NCBI RefSeq assembly: GCF_002159185.1
Contig: NZ_NFHD01000006.1
Location: 62,001 to 126,000, forward strand
Source of the DNA: Gemmiger sp. An87
GTDB lineage: Bacteria; Bacillota; Clostridia; Oscillospirales; Ruminococcaceae
Reading direction: 5' to 3'
DNA: 64,000 nucleotides
Positions 1-9,172 of the stretch are shown one piece after another. Below the pieces are notes generated by a model. It did no database searches. It saw only the letters and a list, made by a program, of their open reading frames with translations, and was not told the origin of the DNA. How positions within the stretch are numbered: position 1 is the first letter of the stretch; every line of letters starts with the position of its first letter. The translations under genes were made by a program, and so were the position numbers.

Positions 1-370
1 TCTGTGCCCCGTCTGCATAGCGCAAAAGGGCCTGGCGGATGTCCTCCGCCCGGTCGCTCACCGGGAAGACCCGGCGGCCCCGCTCGGTTTTCAAAGGAAC
101 GCCCAGCTCCTCAAACAGCTCCATGGTCTTGGCCGGTGGAAAGGCGTAGAGCGACGAATACAGAAAGCGCGGATTGGTGCGCACATTCTGCAAAAAGGTG
201 TTTTCGTCGCAGTTGTTGGTCACATTGCACCGGCCCTTGCCGGTGATGAGCAGCTTCTGGCCGGGCTTTTCGGTGTGCTCCAGCACGGTGACCGAATGGC
301 CCAGCCGCACAGCCGTACCCGCGGCCATCAGACCGGCCGCGCCCGTGCCCACAATCAGGATGTTTGCCAC
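1..370 (-). CDS. BaiN/HI0933-family flavoprotein (N-terminal part)
   Basis: This is the first 123 codons of a minus-strand gene that runs off the left edge. The visible protein begins with a Rossmann dinucleotide fold (IVGTGAAGLMAA), a ribose-binding acid in VTVLEH, and the family signature KLLITGKGRCNVTN, which together identify the HI0933/BaiN (YhiN) group of NAD(P)/FAD-dependent oxidoreductases. Members are soluble flavoproteins; characterised relatives reduce double bonds of small molecules such as bile-acid intermediates, but most have no assigned substrate. The start is a GTG at 368-370, chosen because GGAGG lies eight bases upstream on the minus strand. It overlaps the end of the membrane-protein gene before it by 16 bases, so the two are probably translated from one message. 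The substrate cannot be told from sequence. Confidence 0.85.
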   Translation of the reverse strand, partial: MANILIVGTGAAGLMAAGTAVRLGHSVTVLEHTEKPGQKLLITGKGRCNVTNNCDENTFLQNVRTNPRFLYSSLYAFPPAKTMELFEELGVPLKTERGRRVFPVSDRAEDIRQALLRYADGAQ

Positions 371-2061
371 TGATTTTTCCTCCAAAGGGTCAGGATACCG
401 GCCCCGCTGTAAAGCAGCAGCAGCGGGTGCACGGTGGAAAGGTACATGGTGGAGGTGCCGATGTTGAAGGAGGCCACCTCCACAAACGCGATCATAAAGC
501 AGCGCAGCAGCGCCATTCCCAGAAGGCCCAGCAGCAGCACCCACAGCAGGGCCTGCCCGGGCTGGATGGCTTTTTGCTTGCGCAGCTGCAGCAGCTGGAT
601 TCCCCGCCGTGCCTGCAGCACCACTGCAGCCACAAACAGCACCGGCAGGCCCACCGCGTATACCAGCCGGATGACCTCCATGCCGGTGTACACCAGCTTT
701 TGCAGCGGGCTGTAATAGGGCAGGTCGCTGCCCGCCTGAGCCGCACTGTTCACCTGCTGGCCCAGATAAGCCTCATAAACCGACTCGTCCTCGGGCAGAA
801 TCAGGCTGCGCTGGTCCGCATAATAGGGTGCACAGTCCCGGAAGGTGAGGGTGTGCAGCAGACTGCGTACCCCCTCCGCCAGCACATCCGGCACATACTC
901 CATCCGGATGGGCGGGGTAGTGCTGCTGCGCTCGGGCCCGTTTGCTTCCAGCTGGCCGGAATCACACAGGGCGTTGATGGCATCCGCCACCTGCTGCCAG
1001 TATTCCTCCGCCTTCTGGGGGCTGTCATACACACCCTCGTTCCAGGCAGCCTTGCGCAGCGCCCAGTAGAAGCTGCCGGACTGGTAATCGTCCAGCTCCG
1101 GGTTGCGGAAGCTGTTCTGAAGATCCTCATCCTCTTCCAGCCAGTATTCCAGCGGCTGCAGCTGAGGCACCGCGTCGTACAGCTTCATGCGAACATCGGT
1201 GGGCATGCTGCACAGGGGCTTCCACTCCTCTGCCTTCACCCGGCTCATGGCCCCCACCGCCGCAGCAAAACTGCCGGAAGAGAAATCACTCACGGCAAAC
1301 AGACCATAGCAGGCGTAGTTCACCGCACTGTAAGCGAGGATTGCCGCTGCCAGCAGGCCGTAGGGCACCGCCAACAGGGCGCAGCGGCCCAGCTTTTTGG
1401 GCAAGGCGCCCTTGTTCCGCAGAGCGGTGACAATCAGAATCAGGGTACCCGCCGCCGCGAAGGGCAACAGCCAGATACCATCCTCTCGGGTGAGCCAGGC
1501 AAGGCCCAGCCCCACACCGGACAGCACCAGCCAGCCGATGCCCTGCTTTACCGGCCTGCGGCAGCGCAGCGCGTAACCGCACAGCCCGGCAAAGAACAGC
1601 ATGCACAGTCCGGGGAAGATGTTGTCCCGGTAAACGCGCAGGGTGAAGGAGGCGGTGGCCGCCGGGCTGAAGGCCAGCAGGGCAAACACCGCAAACCGGC
1701 TCTTCCACCGGCGCAGCACCGGCGCAAAGGCAAAGGCGCAGGCCAGCGCCGCTCCGCAGGTGAGCAGCTGCCCCGCTGCCAGGTAAGGCAGGTGCAGCAG
1801 GCTGCACAGCGCCAGCCACACCGCAAAGAACATGTGTTTGGAAAGGGTAAGCCAATCGTAGGCCCCCAGCCACTGCCCGGCGGTGATGCTCTGGGCCGCC
1901 CCGAACATGAGTTCATCGTCCAGCGGGGCACCGCCCACCCAGACATAGACCATCTGGAAGCGGGTCATCACAAGCTTGACGAGCACCACCAGTACCACCA
2001 GCACCCAGAAGGTGCGGCGGCTTATATCCTGTTGCAGCGCACTGCGCAGCCGTTTGTTCAT
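355..2061 (-). CDS. Polytopic GT-C-like membrane protein
   Basis: A 568-residue integral membrane protein with about ten hydrophobic segments: one at residues 17-35, a dense block from about 90 to 270, and a group from about 455 to 560. A hydrophilic region of about 190 residues (about 270-450) lies between the groups, probably outside the cell. The first outside loop carries an acidic pair (PLDDELMFGAA), the position where GT-C glycosyltransferases keep their catalytic acids. This suggests a polyprenyl-phosphate-sugar-dependent transferase, but I cannot place it in a named family. The start ATG follows AAGGGAG. It sits 34 bases after a DPM-like GT2 gene, which could make the lipid-phosphate sugar it would use. 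Confidence 0.7.
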   Translation of the reverse strand: MNKRLRSALQQDISRRTFWVLVVLVVLVKLVMTRFQMVYVWVGGAPLDDELMFGAAQSITAGQWLGAYDWLTLSKHMFFAVWLALCSLLHLPYLAAGQLLTCGAALACAFAFAPVLRRWKSRFAVFALLAFSPAATASFTLRVYRDNIFPGLCMLFFAGLCGYALRCRRPVKQGIGWLVLSGVGLGLAWLTREDGIWLLPFAAAGTLILIVTALRNKGALPKKLGRCALLAVPYGLLAAAILAYSAVNYACYGLFAVSDFSSGSFAAAVGAMSRVKAEEWKPLCSMPTDVRMKLYDAVPQLQPLEYWLEEDEDLQNSFRNPELDDYQSGSFYWALRKAAWNEGVYDSPQKAEEYWQQVADAINALCDSGQLEANGPERSSTTPPIRMEYVPDVLAEGVRSLLHTLTFRDCAPYYADQRSLILPEDESVYEAYLGQQVNSAAQAGSDLPYYSPLQKLVYTGMEVIRLVYAVGLPVLFVAAVVLQARRGIQLLQLRKQKAIQPGQALLWVLLLGLLGMALLRCFMIAFVEVASFNIGTSTMYLSTVHPLLLLYSGAGILTLWRKNQWQTS

Positions 2062-2095
2062 GGTGTTTCTCCCTTTGTTGCTGTAAATGTATCGG

Positions 2096-3019
2096 TTATT
2101 TCTGGATCTTCTCGATCCCCTCGATCAGATAGGCCTGCTTGCGGAACACCAGATCCACCAGCAGGCTCAGGTACTTCACCGCGATGGTCAGGATCACGAA
2201 CATCCCGGCCAGACCGCCGCTGAGCACCAGCATGGTGGTGGTCCAGCCGGTGACCGGCTCGCCCACCAGCCACACCACCACGGTGTAAACCAGTGCAATC
2301 AGGGTAAGCAAAGCCATTGCGCAGGAAATTCCGAAGCTGATCTTGTAGCCCGTGTTGGTGTATAGGGCCAGGCTGTCGATGGCCTTGTCCAGCCGGGCCT
2401 CCTGCTGGCCGCGAATGCTCCCCTCAAAATGCAGGGTCTTGCAGGCCAGACCGCTGGCCGCATAGGCCGCCTTGCGGTAGGGCAGATTTTCACTGATGGC
2501 CTTCACCCGGTTGATAGCCCGGCGGCTCACCAGCCGGAAGGCGTCGCTCTCCAGCTTGTAAATGCTGTTGCTGAAGGCGTTGAACAGAGCGTAAAAAGCC
2601 TTGCTGGCCGTCTTCTGGCGGCTGGGACTGACGGTCACCACGTCAAAGCCGGTGAGCGCCGTTTCATAGGCCTGCCAGATCATTTCTGCCGGGTAAGGGG
2701 TATCCAGGCTGTCGAACTCGAACACAAAGTCGCCGATGGCCGCATCTAGCCCGGCATTCATGGCCTGCTCCACCCCCTGGTGCAGACTCATGTTCAGGAT
2801 GGTTAGGGGCTTTTCCATCCTCCCGGCCGCAAATTCCTTCAGCCGGGCCACCGTATCGTCCGTGCAGCCGTCGTTCACGGCCACGATCTCGTAGTAGTCA
2901 AAATGCTCCTCCAGCCGGGCCAGCAGCCGGTCGAAGAAGGACTCCACCTGCCCGGCGCAGTCGTGCAGATAGACCACCGCCGAGATAAAATTCTTTTCCT
3001 TATTCGTGATCTGCGCCAT
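2096..3019 (-). CDS. Family 2 glycosyltransferase, GtrB/DPM-like
   Basis: A 307-residue GT2 enzyme. The N-terminal GT-A domain shows the nucleotide-binding segment EIVAVNDGCTDDT (about residues 43-55) and an acidic metal site region FVFEFDSLD (about 98-106). The C-terminus has two membrane segments (about 227-247 and 255-278), the layout of GtrB/ArnC-type polyprenyl-phosphate glycosyltransferases that load a sugar onto a lipid phosphate at the inner face of the membrane. The start at 3017-3019 is preferred over an ATG 15 bases upstream because GATGAGG lies nine bases before it. It overlaps the preceding FAD-protein gene. Sugar specificity is unknown. Confidence 0.85.
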   Translation of the reverse strand: MAQITNKEKNFISAVVYLHDCAGQVESFFDRLLARLEEHFDYYEIVAVNDGCTDDTVARLKEFAAGRMEKPLTILNMSLHQGVEQAMNAGLDAAIGDFVFEFDSLDTPYPAEMIWQAYETALTGFDVVTVSPSRQKTASKAFYALFNAFSNSIYKLESDAFRLVSRRAINRVKAISENLPYRKAAYAASGLACKTLHFEGSIRGQQEARLDKAIDSLALYTNTGYKISFGISCAMALLTLIALVYTVVVWLVGEPVTGWTTTMLVLSGGLAGMFVILTIAVKYLSLLVDLVFRKQAYLIEGIEKIQK

Positions 3020-4133
3020 ATTGCAGCACCTCATCCAAATCGTAAACGGTATTGATCTTGCCGGACAGCACGCTCACAAAGGCCGGGTCCGACGCATACT
3101 GCCGGATCACCGTGGGGCGGGAATCGTCGATCTCGCTGGCCTTCAGAATGGGCTTCATGCTGAACAGGCTTCCGGCATAAGCAAAGCCGTATTCCGGCTT
3201 CAGATACTTGCGGGCCAGCTGGCTCATCATAGGCCAGGCGCTGGCAGGCTTGGCCGGGCACTCGTTGCAGTTGTAAAGATCGCCCGGGCGGCATTTTCCC
3301 TCGCTGCGGCTCTGGCACTGGAAGGTGGCCACGCTGTCATAGCTGGTCACATGGGGGGTAAAGGTCACGCTGGTCAGGCTGTGGTAGCCGGTCTGACCGA
3401 AGGGCATGATGGAGAAAAACGGCCCGTCCATCACAGTGATACCGGTGTTTTTCAGCTTGTCATCCACGGTACAGAGGATGATCTCGCACAGCTCATACTT
3501 GATCTTGAAGGGCTCATAGCCCAGCATGGCGTGCAGCTCGTTCACCCCGGCATAGGTGGCGTTCAGCAAAAAAGGCGCTTCGGCGGTGATGTCTCCCGCC
3601 TTTACCCGCCAGACGCTGCCCGCCCGCTCCACCGATTCCGGCTTGCGGCTGTAGGCAATGGTCACATTCGGCAGCTTTGCCAGCTCCTTCAGAAAATACT
3701 CCTTGAGCACCTGGGCATCGTAGGTGTATTCGGTGGTCAGGAACGCGCCGTCGCACTGACCGGGGTTGAAGTATTTGGTGGGGGCCACATCGTCGCAGCG
3801 GATGTTCGCCGCCGCGCAGAAGTCCCGGAACTCCTGGGCATTGGTCCAGGAGAAATGGGCGCTGGTGGCGTAGACCTGATCGAATTCCTTGAGCAGGCAG
3901 AAGTCATAATCCCGGCAGAAGCGCTCAAAGTAATGGGCGCTCTTGATGGCCGTGGAATAGCTGCGGGGGTAGTGGTAGCCCATGTGGACCCGGGCCTGAT
4001 TAATATAGGTGGCACGCATGAAGGGACCGGGGTCCTTTTCCAGCACCAGTACCCGCTGGCCCACCGCGCCGCACTTCTGCGCCGCGTACAGACCGTAAAG
4101 CCCCGCGCCCACAATGATTTTATCAAAAATCAT
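3000..4133 (-). CDS. FAD-dependent oxidoreductase (DAO-like) of a glycan cluster
   Basis: A 377-residue protein with an N-terminal FAD fold (KIIVGAGLYGLYAAQKC) and a following conserved stretch around NQARVHMGYHYPRS, as in DAO-type oxidoreductases found among polysaccharide genes. A cysteine group NCNECPAKP near residues 294-302 is unusual and could bind metal. No transmembrane segment is seen. The start at 4131-4133 follows GGAAG at good distance; an upstream in-frame ATG lacks a ribosome binding site. It overlaps the large GT-C-like gene before it and the GT2 gene after it. The substrate is unknown; oxidation or ring change of a sugar nucleotide or lipid-linked sugar is only a guess from context. 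Confidence 0.75.
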   Translation of the reverse strand: MIFDKIIVGAGLYGLYAAQKCGAVGQRVLVLEKDPGPFMRATYINQARVHMGYHYPRSYSTAIKSAHYFERFCRDYDFCLLKEFDQVYATSAHFSWTNAQEFRDFCAAANIRCDDVAPTKYFNPGQCDGAFLTTEYTYDAQVLKEYFLKELAKLPNVTIAYSRKPESVERAGSVWRVKAGDITAEAPFLLNATYAGVNELHAMLGYEPFKIKYELCEIILCTVDDKLKNTGITVMDGPFFSIMPFGQTGYHSLTSVTFTPHVTSYDSVATFQCQSRSEGKCRPGDLYNCNECPAKPASAWPMMSQLARKYLKPEYGFAYAGSLFSMKPILKASEIDDSRPTVIRQYASDPAFVSVLSGKINTVYDLDEVLQYGADHE

Positions 4134-6552
4134 ATTCGTATTCTTCCTTTTTATCATTTGAGGAAAGAGGACCGTTCACCAGAGTCAGCAAAAAAATGGC
4201 AAAGCTCATCATCTGGATCGGCCAGAAATAGCGCTGATCATCCCAGCCGGTGGAGAGAAGCAGAGAGAAAATATGTCCCACAAGGGGAACAAACACCAGC
4301 ATCTTCCACCACGGCTGTCGCCGTAACCGCCAAAAAGCCACACACAGAACGGAAAGAAGCGTCCATACACCAACTCTCCAGACAATCACGCCCTTCAGTG
4401 TATAAGCGATATTGTCCGACGCATACTTTTCCACCTGCGCAGTAAAGGAATTTTCTACTCGCCGGGGATAATAGTCCTGCCAGGGCTCAACTCCCGTTTC
4501 ATCCATACAACCACTCAGATTCAATACCCTCGGCGCGCCTTTTGCAGCAGCAATGTTCCACACACCGTCTGTTCTGCATGCAACCTGCTGCACCATCCGA
4601 ACCGGATTGTGTACAAAAGTATCCAGATAGGCGGTGATCACGCTTCCCACACTACCGCTATAGGCCATTTTATAAGCCCAGAAACGATAGGGCGTGTAAC
4701 TTCCGGACTGCAATCGTCCCTCTGACACTTCCTCAAGCAAAGCCATCGTATTCTGTGAGATTGTTCCTCCGGAATGATATACCCCAAGTATATCATGAAC
4801 CAGCCCTATATACGCACCGCCTGAGTTATCTTCCGCCACCGGCTGCACATCAATATAGCGGTAAACCGGGCCGACGATTACTCCGATCAGCAAAACACTC
4901 AACGCAACGGCAACAAAACGCATGCGCCCCAGTTTTTTGATCGCCGCAATCGCCGCAATCATCATCACGAACGGTACAATTCCATTGGCACGAATCAGCG
5001 CCACACCTGTCAGTGTTACTGCAACTTCCAACAAAAACAGGAGATTTTTTCGCTTTTCGGGCAGCTCTGTGTATTCCATTGCCAACACAGTCAGCAACAG
5101 CAGAAGGCACCCATAGGGAACGTCCTTCCAGATTGTGCAAAGCAGAACCGGAGTACTGGGTATTGCCGCGATAAAGATGGTAGCCAGAATAATTCCTGTC
5201 GGCCTCATCCCCTTCTTGTACAAAAGCCCGCACAGCCGGCACCAGGGCCAGAGAAAGACCACCGTCTGAGCCAAAACAATCATGTAGGTGGAGTCCCATA
5301 TTTTAACAAGAACCGCCAGGCAAAGGATGTATATCGGCGGATGCCAGTTTTCCAGCCCATACACCTGATGAGCCCCCTGCGCAAGGCAGGTGGCCGAATC
5401 TGTTGTAGAAATCGCCGGGTTTGCCCCAAGCAACACAAAGCATACGGGTAAAACCACAATCACAATCAGCAGTACCGTGAGCGAAACCGGCATATTTTTG
5501 TTTCGATGGGGCTGAGGCCTCCGGCATTCCAGGAAGCAGAGCGCACAAAAGATGAACGGCGCTACCCAGAGCCAACAAATCAGAAACTGTAAAACACTTG
5601 CGAAATCAATGCTTCGCCCCACCGGATATATAGACAAATAATTACCGCAAAGCGCAAATGCGGCGTAAAAAGAAATTCCCCATCCAACCGCAATTCCCGC
5701 CTTACCATATCTGCGTCTGACCTGGTCATAGGCCTTTGGAACAACTGCGGTACAAAGACCGCCTGCTACTGCCACAGTCCAAACAAACGGATCGTCCATC
5801 ACATTTTCAAGTGTATAATGGAATGTAAAGCAGATCGCTGCCAGCTCCATCAAAAGCGCCAATCCCCACCAGGCGTAAGCTTTTGTAATCCAGTCGACTG
5901 CCCTGACATATCGGATATACACTCCGGCTACATATCTGCGGATATCCCCCATAAACCAAATCAACGCTGTTGCCAGTGTGCCATATACAAAGAACAACAC
6001 AGCGTATGCGCAAACCTCTATTGTGCTCACAGGCTGCAGATAGCGGGCGCGGATCAACGTGTTCTGTGCCGGTTGGCCGTCCAGCAAAACAGTTCCGTCC
6101 CAGCCATACTCCTGCATTCCCTGTCCCACGGCAATTTGGGCACCTTCCTGTGTATCGATACAGAATACATACTCTGCGCCTTTTTCCAGCGGGAGATTGG
6201 CAGCAAAAGAAACCACGCCGTTCTGATCCTCAGGCGAAAGTTTTTTTGTTGAATGAAATATTATTTTTCCATCTTCATTCTGAACAGAAAGCTCAATCGT
6301 TTGATACACAGGCTGTAAAGTTCCCAGCCGAAGTTCCAAACAATTCAGCGTATCCTGCCGCGCCTCGCCGTATGCCTGAATCCGGCTGACAAGAGTCTCG
6401 TTTACTTCACTTATCTGCATCAAACCAGACGGTTCTACTGCGGCCTTTTTACGATAACTTCCACCAAAAAAGCAGAACAGAACTATCAGCCAGACCATAA
6501 AAATCGCTATTCCACGAATTTGTTCTGTCCGTTTCTTACAGTTTAAGTCCAT
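4123..6552 (-). CDS. Large polytopic membrane protein, GT-C-like, AT-richer than neighbours
   Basis: An 809-residue membrane protein. One N-terminal segment (about 14-32) is followed by a beta-rich soluble stretch of about 135 residues and then about a dozen hydrophobic segments. After the mid-protein segments comes NPAISTTDSATCLAQGAHQ and then NWHPPIYILCL, resembling the acidic outer loop of GT-C transferases that use polyprenyl-phosphate sugars. The last about 180 residues hold a soluble part and two or three more membrane spans. The base composition is clearly lower in GC than the genes on both sides, with many A/T-ending codons, a sign of separate acquisition. The start follows GGAG. The next gene starts inside its last codons, so it is embedded in the operon. 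Confidence 0.7.
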   Translation of the reverse strand: MDLNCKKRTEQIRGIAIFMVWLIVLFCFFGGSYRKKAAVEPSGLMQISEVNETLVSRIQAYGEARQDTLNCLELRLGTLQPVYQTIELSVQNEDGKIIFHSTKKLSPEDQNGVVSFAANLPLEKGAEYVFCIDTQEGAQIAVGQGMQEYGWDGTVLLDGQPAQNTLIRARYLQPVSTIEVCAYAVLFFVYGTLATALIWFMGDIRRYVAGVYIRYVRAVDWITKAYAWWGLALLMELAAICFTFHYTLENVMDDPFVWTVAVAGGLCTAVVPKAYDQVRRRYGKAGIAVGWGISFYAAFALCGNYLSIYPVGRSIDFASVLQFLICWLWVAPFIFCALCFLECRRPQPHRNKNMPVSLTVLLIVIVVLPVCFVLLGANPAISTTDSATCLAQGAHQVYGLENWHPPIYILCLAVLVKIWDSTYMIVLAQTVVFLWPWCRLCGLLYKKGMRPTGIILATIFIAAIPSTPVLLCTIWKDVPYGCLLLLLTVLAMEYTELPEKRKNLLFLLEVAVTLTGVALIRANGIVPFVMMIAAIAAIKKLGRMRFVAVALSVLLIGVIVGPVYRYIDVQPVAEDNSGGAYIGLVHDILGVYHSGGTISQNTMALLEEVSEGRLQSGSYTPYRFWAYKMAYSGSVGSVITAYLDTFVHNPVRMVQQVACRTDGVWNIAAAKGAPRVLNLSGCMDETGVEPWQDYYPRRVENSFTAQVEKYASDNIAYTLKGVIVWRVGVWTLLSVLCVAFWRLRRQPWWKMLVFVPLVGHIFSLLLSTGWDDQRYFWPIQMMSFAIFLLTLVNGPLSSNDKKEEYEYDF

Positions 6553-6567
6553 ATGCTAAGCTCCAAC

Positions 6568-7365
6568 TCACGGGTTGTACTTTCCCCGCAGTGCGGCGAA
6601 CAAGATTTTCAGCAGATTGGTGTTGCCCTGCAAGCCCTTGATCTTGGTGGGGGTGGGCTCGTTCTTGGGATAGGCCCGCTCCACCGGCACCTCGCAGGCC
6701 TTCAGACCCAGCTGGGTGGCCCGCACACTCAGGTAGGCCAGCAGCTCGTAGCCCACGAACACGTCCCGCAGCGGTTTCACCAGCGGGTGAGTCAGATAGG
6801 CCCGGCTGTAGCCCCGGTAGGCATTGGTGGTATCGGTGAACCAGTGGCGGGCCGCCAGGCTGATCACCGGCGCATGGATCAGGCGCACCGCCCAGTAGCG
6901 GCTGAAGGGGGTGTTGACCGCCTTGCCGCCGGGGATGAACCGGCTGCCCTGAATCAGATCGTAGCCCTCCTCCAGCTTTTCAATGAAGAGGGGCACGCTC
7001 TCGATGGAGTCCTTGTTGTTGCCGTCGATGGTCAGAATGCCCTCGTAGCCCCGCTCCAGCGCATAGTGGATACCCATGCGCAGCTGGGCCCCCTGCTTGC
7101 CGGGGCCCTTTTTGGTGAGCAGGGTATTCACGCCCCGGCGCACCAGGCCCTGGGTCTCCATGCTGCCGTCGGTGGAGCCGCCGTCGCACAGAATGATGTC
7201 GCACAGACCGTCCACCGCGCCCTTCTGGGCCCGTTCCAGCTCGGTGAGGATGCGCTTGCCCTCGTTGATGATGGGGATGAGCAGGCAGTAGTCACTGCGC
7301 TTTTCCCGGAAGGCGTCCACCGTGTAGTCCGGCACACCGGGCACGTTTTTCACCCATTCGCTCAT
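6568..7365 (-). CDS. Family 2 glycosyltransferase, polyprenyl-phosphate mannose synthase-like
   Basis: A 265-residue soluble GT2 enzyme. The GT-A fold shows CLLIPIINEGKRI, the nucleotide motif ILCDGGSTDGS, and the acidic site LTIDGNNKDS near residue 110. Arginine- and lysine-rich segments follow towards the C-terminus. Length and motifs match dolichol- or undecaprenyl-phosphate sugar synthases without C-terminal membrane segments. Its ATG shares bases with the stop of the isomerase gene (ATGA), which indicates coupled translation; GGAGGTG lies upstream. It may supply the lipid-linked donor used by the GT-C-like proteins next to it. Confidence 0.85.
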   Translation of the reverse strand: MSEWVKNVPGVPDYTVDAFREKRSDYCLLIPIINEGKRILTELERAQKGAVDGLCDIILCDGGSTDGSMETQGLVRRGVNTLLTKKGPGKQGAQLRMGIHYALERGYEGILTIDGNNKDSIESVPLFIEKLEEGYDLIQGSRFIPGGKAVNTPFSRYWAVRLIHAPVISLAARHWFTDTTNAYRGYSRAYLTHPLVKPLRDVFVGYELLAYLSVRATQLGLKACEVPVERAYPKNEPTPTKIKGLQGNTNLLKILFAALRGKYNP

Positions 7366-8147
7366 GCGCCGAACACCTCCGCCACATATTCCAGGCTGCG
7401 GCGCACAGTGTCCGTGTCCGCGGTCTTCATCTCCACCGACACATAGCCCTGGTAGTTCAGCGCGCCCAGCAGCAGCGCCAGCTCCCGGTGGATTGCCCGC
7501 TTCTCGATGGGGGCAAGGCCCGGCTCGCTGATGTGCACATGGCTCACGTATTTCATATCCGCCGCAAAATCGTTGGGCCGCTCGCCGTTGGCGATCATCG
7601 TGCCCACGTCCAGTGTAACGCCAAGGCCGGGGCTGTCCAGCTTTTTGGCCATGGCAAAGGCATCGGCGGTGGTGTTGATGTAGTTGGTGTTATACACCGG
7701 CGGATTTGCCTCCAGGCCGATGACCACCTGCCGCTGGGCCGCCATCCAGGCGATACGGCTTAAAAAGTCCTCGCCCTGCTGGGGGTCGGCGCCTTGGGGC
7801 ATGTTCCGGTTGCGGGGGCAGCCGAACACCAGATTGCGGCAGCGGCAGCTCACCGCAAACTCAATGGCCCGCAGGGTGTATTCCTCCAGCTCCTTCGCCT
7901 CATCCGGGTTGAAGATATTGCCAGTCTTGCCAAACCAGATGCTCTGCATGCTGGGGATGGCAAAGCCGTATTTCTGGTGCATCACACCGGCAAACAGGGC
8001 TGCGCCCGCCGGGCAGTCGTAGGGGTTTTCCGGGATCACCCGGGTGGGAGCGATCTCGATGCCCTGGTAGCCCAGGTCCTTCAAAAGCTGCCAGACCTGC
8101 TCATCGTTGTCCGCGGCCCAGCCGATGTTGGAAGCCGATAATTTCAT
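7362..8147 (-). CDS. Sugar phosphate isomerase/epimerase-like TIM barrel
   Basis: A 261-residue protein of the xylose-isomerase-like AP-endonuclease-2 superfamily. It begins with KLSASNIGW, has YQGIEIAPTR at the end of the second strand, a glutamate in VIGLEANP, an aspartate in GVTLDVGTM, the histidine pair HVHISEPG and a C-terminal glutamate in YVSVEMK, which is the usual metal-binding set of this fold. Members isomerise or epimerise free sugars or inositols. The start at 8145-8147 is preferred because AAGGA sits eight bases upstream, whereas the in-frame ATG nine bases earlier has no room for one. Both ends overlap neighbours by four bases. Confidence 0.85.
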   Translation of the reverse strand: MKLSASNIGWAADNDEQVWQLLKDLGYQGIEIAPTRVIPENPYDCPAGAALFAGVMHQKYGFAIPSMQSIWFGKTGNIFNPDEAKELEEYTLRAIEFAVSCRCRNLVFGCPRNRNMPQGADPQQGEDFLSRIAWMAAQRQVVIGLEANPPVYNTNYINTTADAFAMAKKLDSPGLGVTLDVGTMIANGERPNDFAADMKYVSHVHISEPGLAPIEKRAIHRELALLLGALNYQGYVSVEMKTADTDTVRRSLEYVAEVFGA

Positions 8148-9067
8148 TCCGTCCATCCTTTCATAAAGGCGCAGATACTCGCCAGCTCTTCTTCCTCGGT
8201 GCAGAGGTAGCCATCCCTGCCTCCGAAGGCCTCGGCATGCAGGGTACGCAGATCGTAGTCGAAGGGCTGCGCCGCCAGATGATTTTCAAAATGGCCGCCG
8301 GCCACCGCCTTATACACACGGGCGGCGCTCACCGGGGGCGTTGCCAGGTGCAGCACCCGCAGGTCCAGCTCCATGGCCTTCTGAATGTCCGCCCAGAGGC
8401 GGCGCAGGTCGTAGAACTGGTAGACCGAGCGGCTGTCGGTAAAGGACAGGGCGTTGAAATCGTTGGCCGCGAACCAGGCCTTCAATTCCGCCGGGTCCTG
8501 GGTGCCGTTCAGCTTGTAAAAATTATTGCCCGCGTCGGAATAGGCAGCCTTCACCAGCTGGCTCTTTGCCGCCAGCTCCTCGTATTTCGCCGGGCGCAGC
8601 AGCGCCGGGGTGATGGTGTGCAGATCGTACAGAAAGTTCTTTTTCAAGCCCAGGCCATACAAGGCGGGCAGGCGCACGATCAGCGCGTCCGGCCAGTCCT
8701 GGCGCACCCAGCGCTCCAGCTGCAGCCGGTTGGCCCCGTAGGCCGCAAGGCCCTCGGGCTGAGGCTCGTCCGCCTCGGTTTTGCCCTTGCTGTCCGCAAA
8801 AACGCAGATGGAGGAGATCAGCACCAGCTTCTTGGGAGCCAGCTGACGCAGGTTCTCCCGAGCCGCGCGCATCACCGCCAGGTCGGCCTGTGGGTCCTGG
8901 TTGGCCAGGAACATGGCGGCGGGCACACCGGCATACACCACCAGATCGTTTTCCTTGCCGAAGCCCTGTTGCACATTGCTGGAATGATAGGCTGCATCAA
9001 AGGGATGGCTCGCCATCAGGTTGCCTCCCACAAAGCCGGTGCTGCCCACCAGAACACTGTTTGCCAT
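8144..9067 (-). CDS. NAD-dependent epimerase/dehydratase-like protein
   Basis: A 307-residue short-chain-dehydrogenase-type protein. The Rossmann motif is VLVGSTGFVGGN at residues 5-16. The catalytic tyrosine motif appears as YGANRLQLE (YxxxR instead of the common YxxxK), and a serine pair lies in LISSICVF. The altered lysine leaves catalysis uncertain. It is the first gene of the left minus-strand operon: an A-rich AGGAGC ribosome binding site and a good promoter lie just upstream. The start at 9065-9067 is chosen for that site, although the frame is open 35 codons further. A sugar nucleotide substrate is likely from context but unproven. Confidence 0.75.
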   Translation of the reverse strand: MANSVLVGSTGFVGGNLMASHPFDAAYHSSNVQQGFGKENDLVVYAGVPAAMFLANQDPQADLAVMRAARENLRQLAPKKLVLISSICVFADSKGKTEADEPQPEGLAAYGANRLQLERWVRQDWPDALIVRLPALYGLGLKKNFLYDLHTITPALLRPAKYEELAAKSQLVKAAYSDAGNNFYKLNGTQDPAELKAWFAANDFNALSFTDSRSVYQFYDLRRLWADIQKAMELDLRVLHLATPPVSAARVYKAVAGGHFENHLAAQPFDYDLRTLHAEAFGGRDGYLCTEEEELASICAFMKGWTE

Positions 9068-9112
9068 GCTGCTGCTCCTTTCGCCGCGTTTTCTCATAGT
9101 CATACAGGGTAC

Positions 9113-9141
9113 ATTATACACAAAAAGCCCCGAAGTTACAA
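9113..9141 (-). promoter_or_regulatory. Sigma-A-type promoter of the left glycan operon
   Basis: On the minus strand TTGTAA (9136-9141) is followed after 17 bases by TATAAT (9113-9118). It lies 46 bases before the epimerase start and faces away from the two-component system promoter, so both share one intergenic region. Confidence 0.75.
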
Positions 9142-9172
9142 GGTTCGCACCGGTTTGAAGACCTTTTCTCAT

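Noticed and set aside
364-2223. Long plus-strand open frame opposite the membrane-protein gene
   Set aside because: It is rich in His, Gln, Gly and Ala, has no known domain and mirrors a well supported minus-strand gene; such shadow frames are common in GC-rich DNA.
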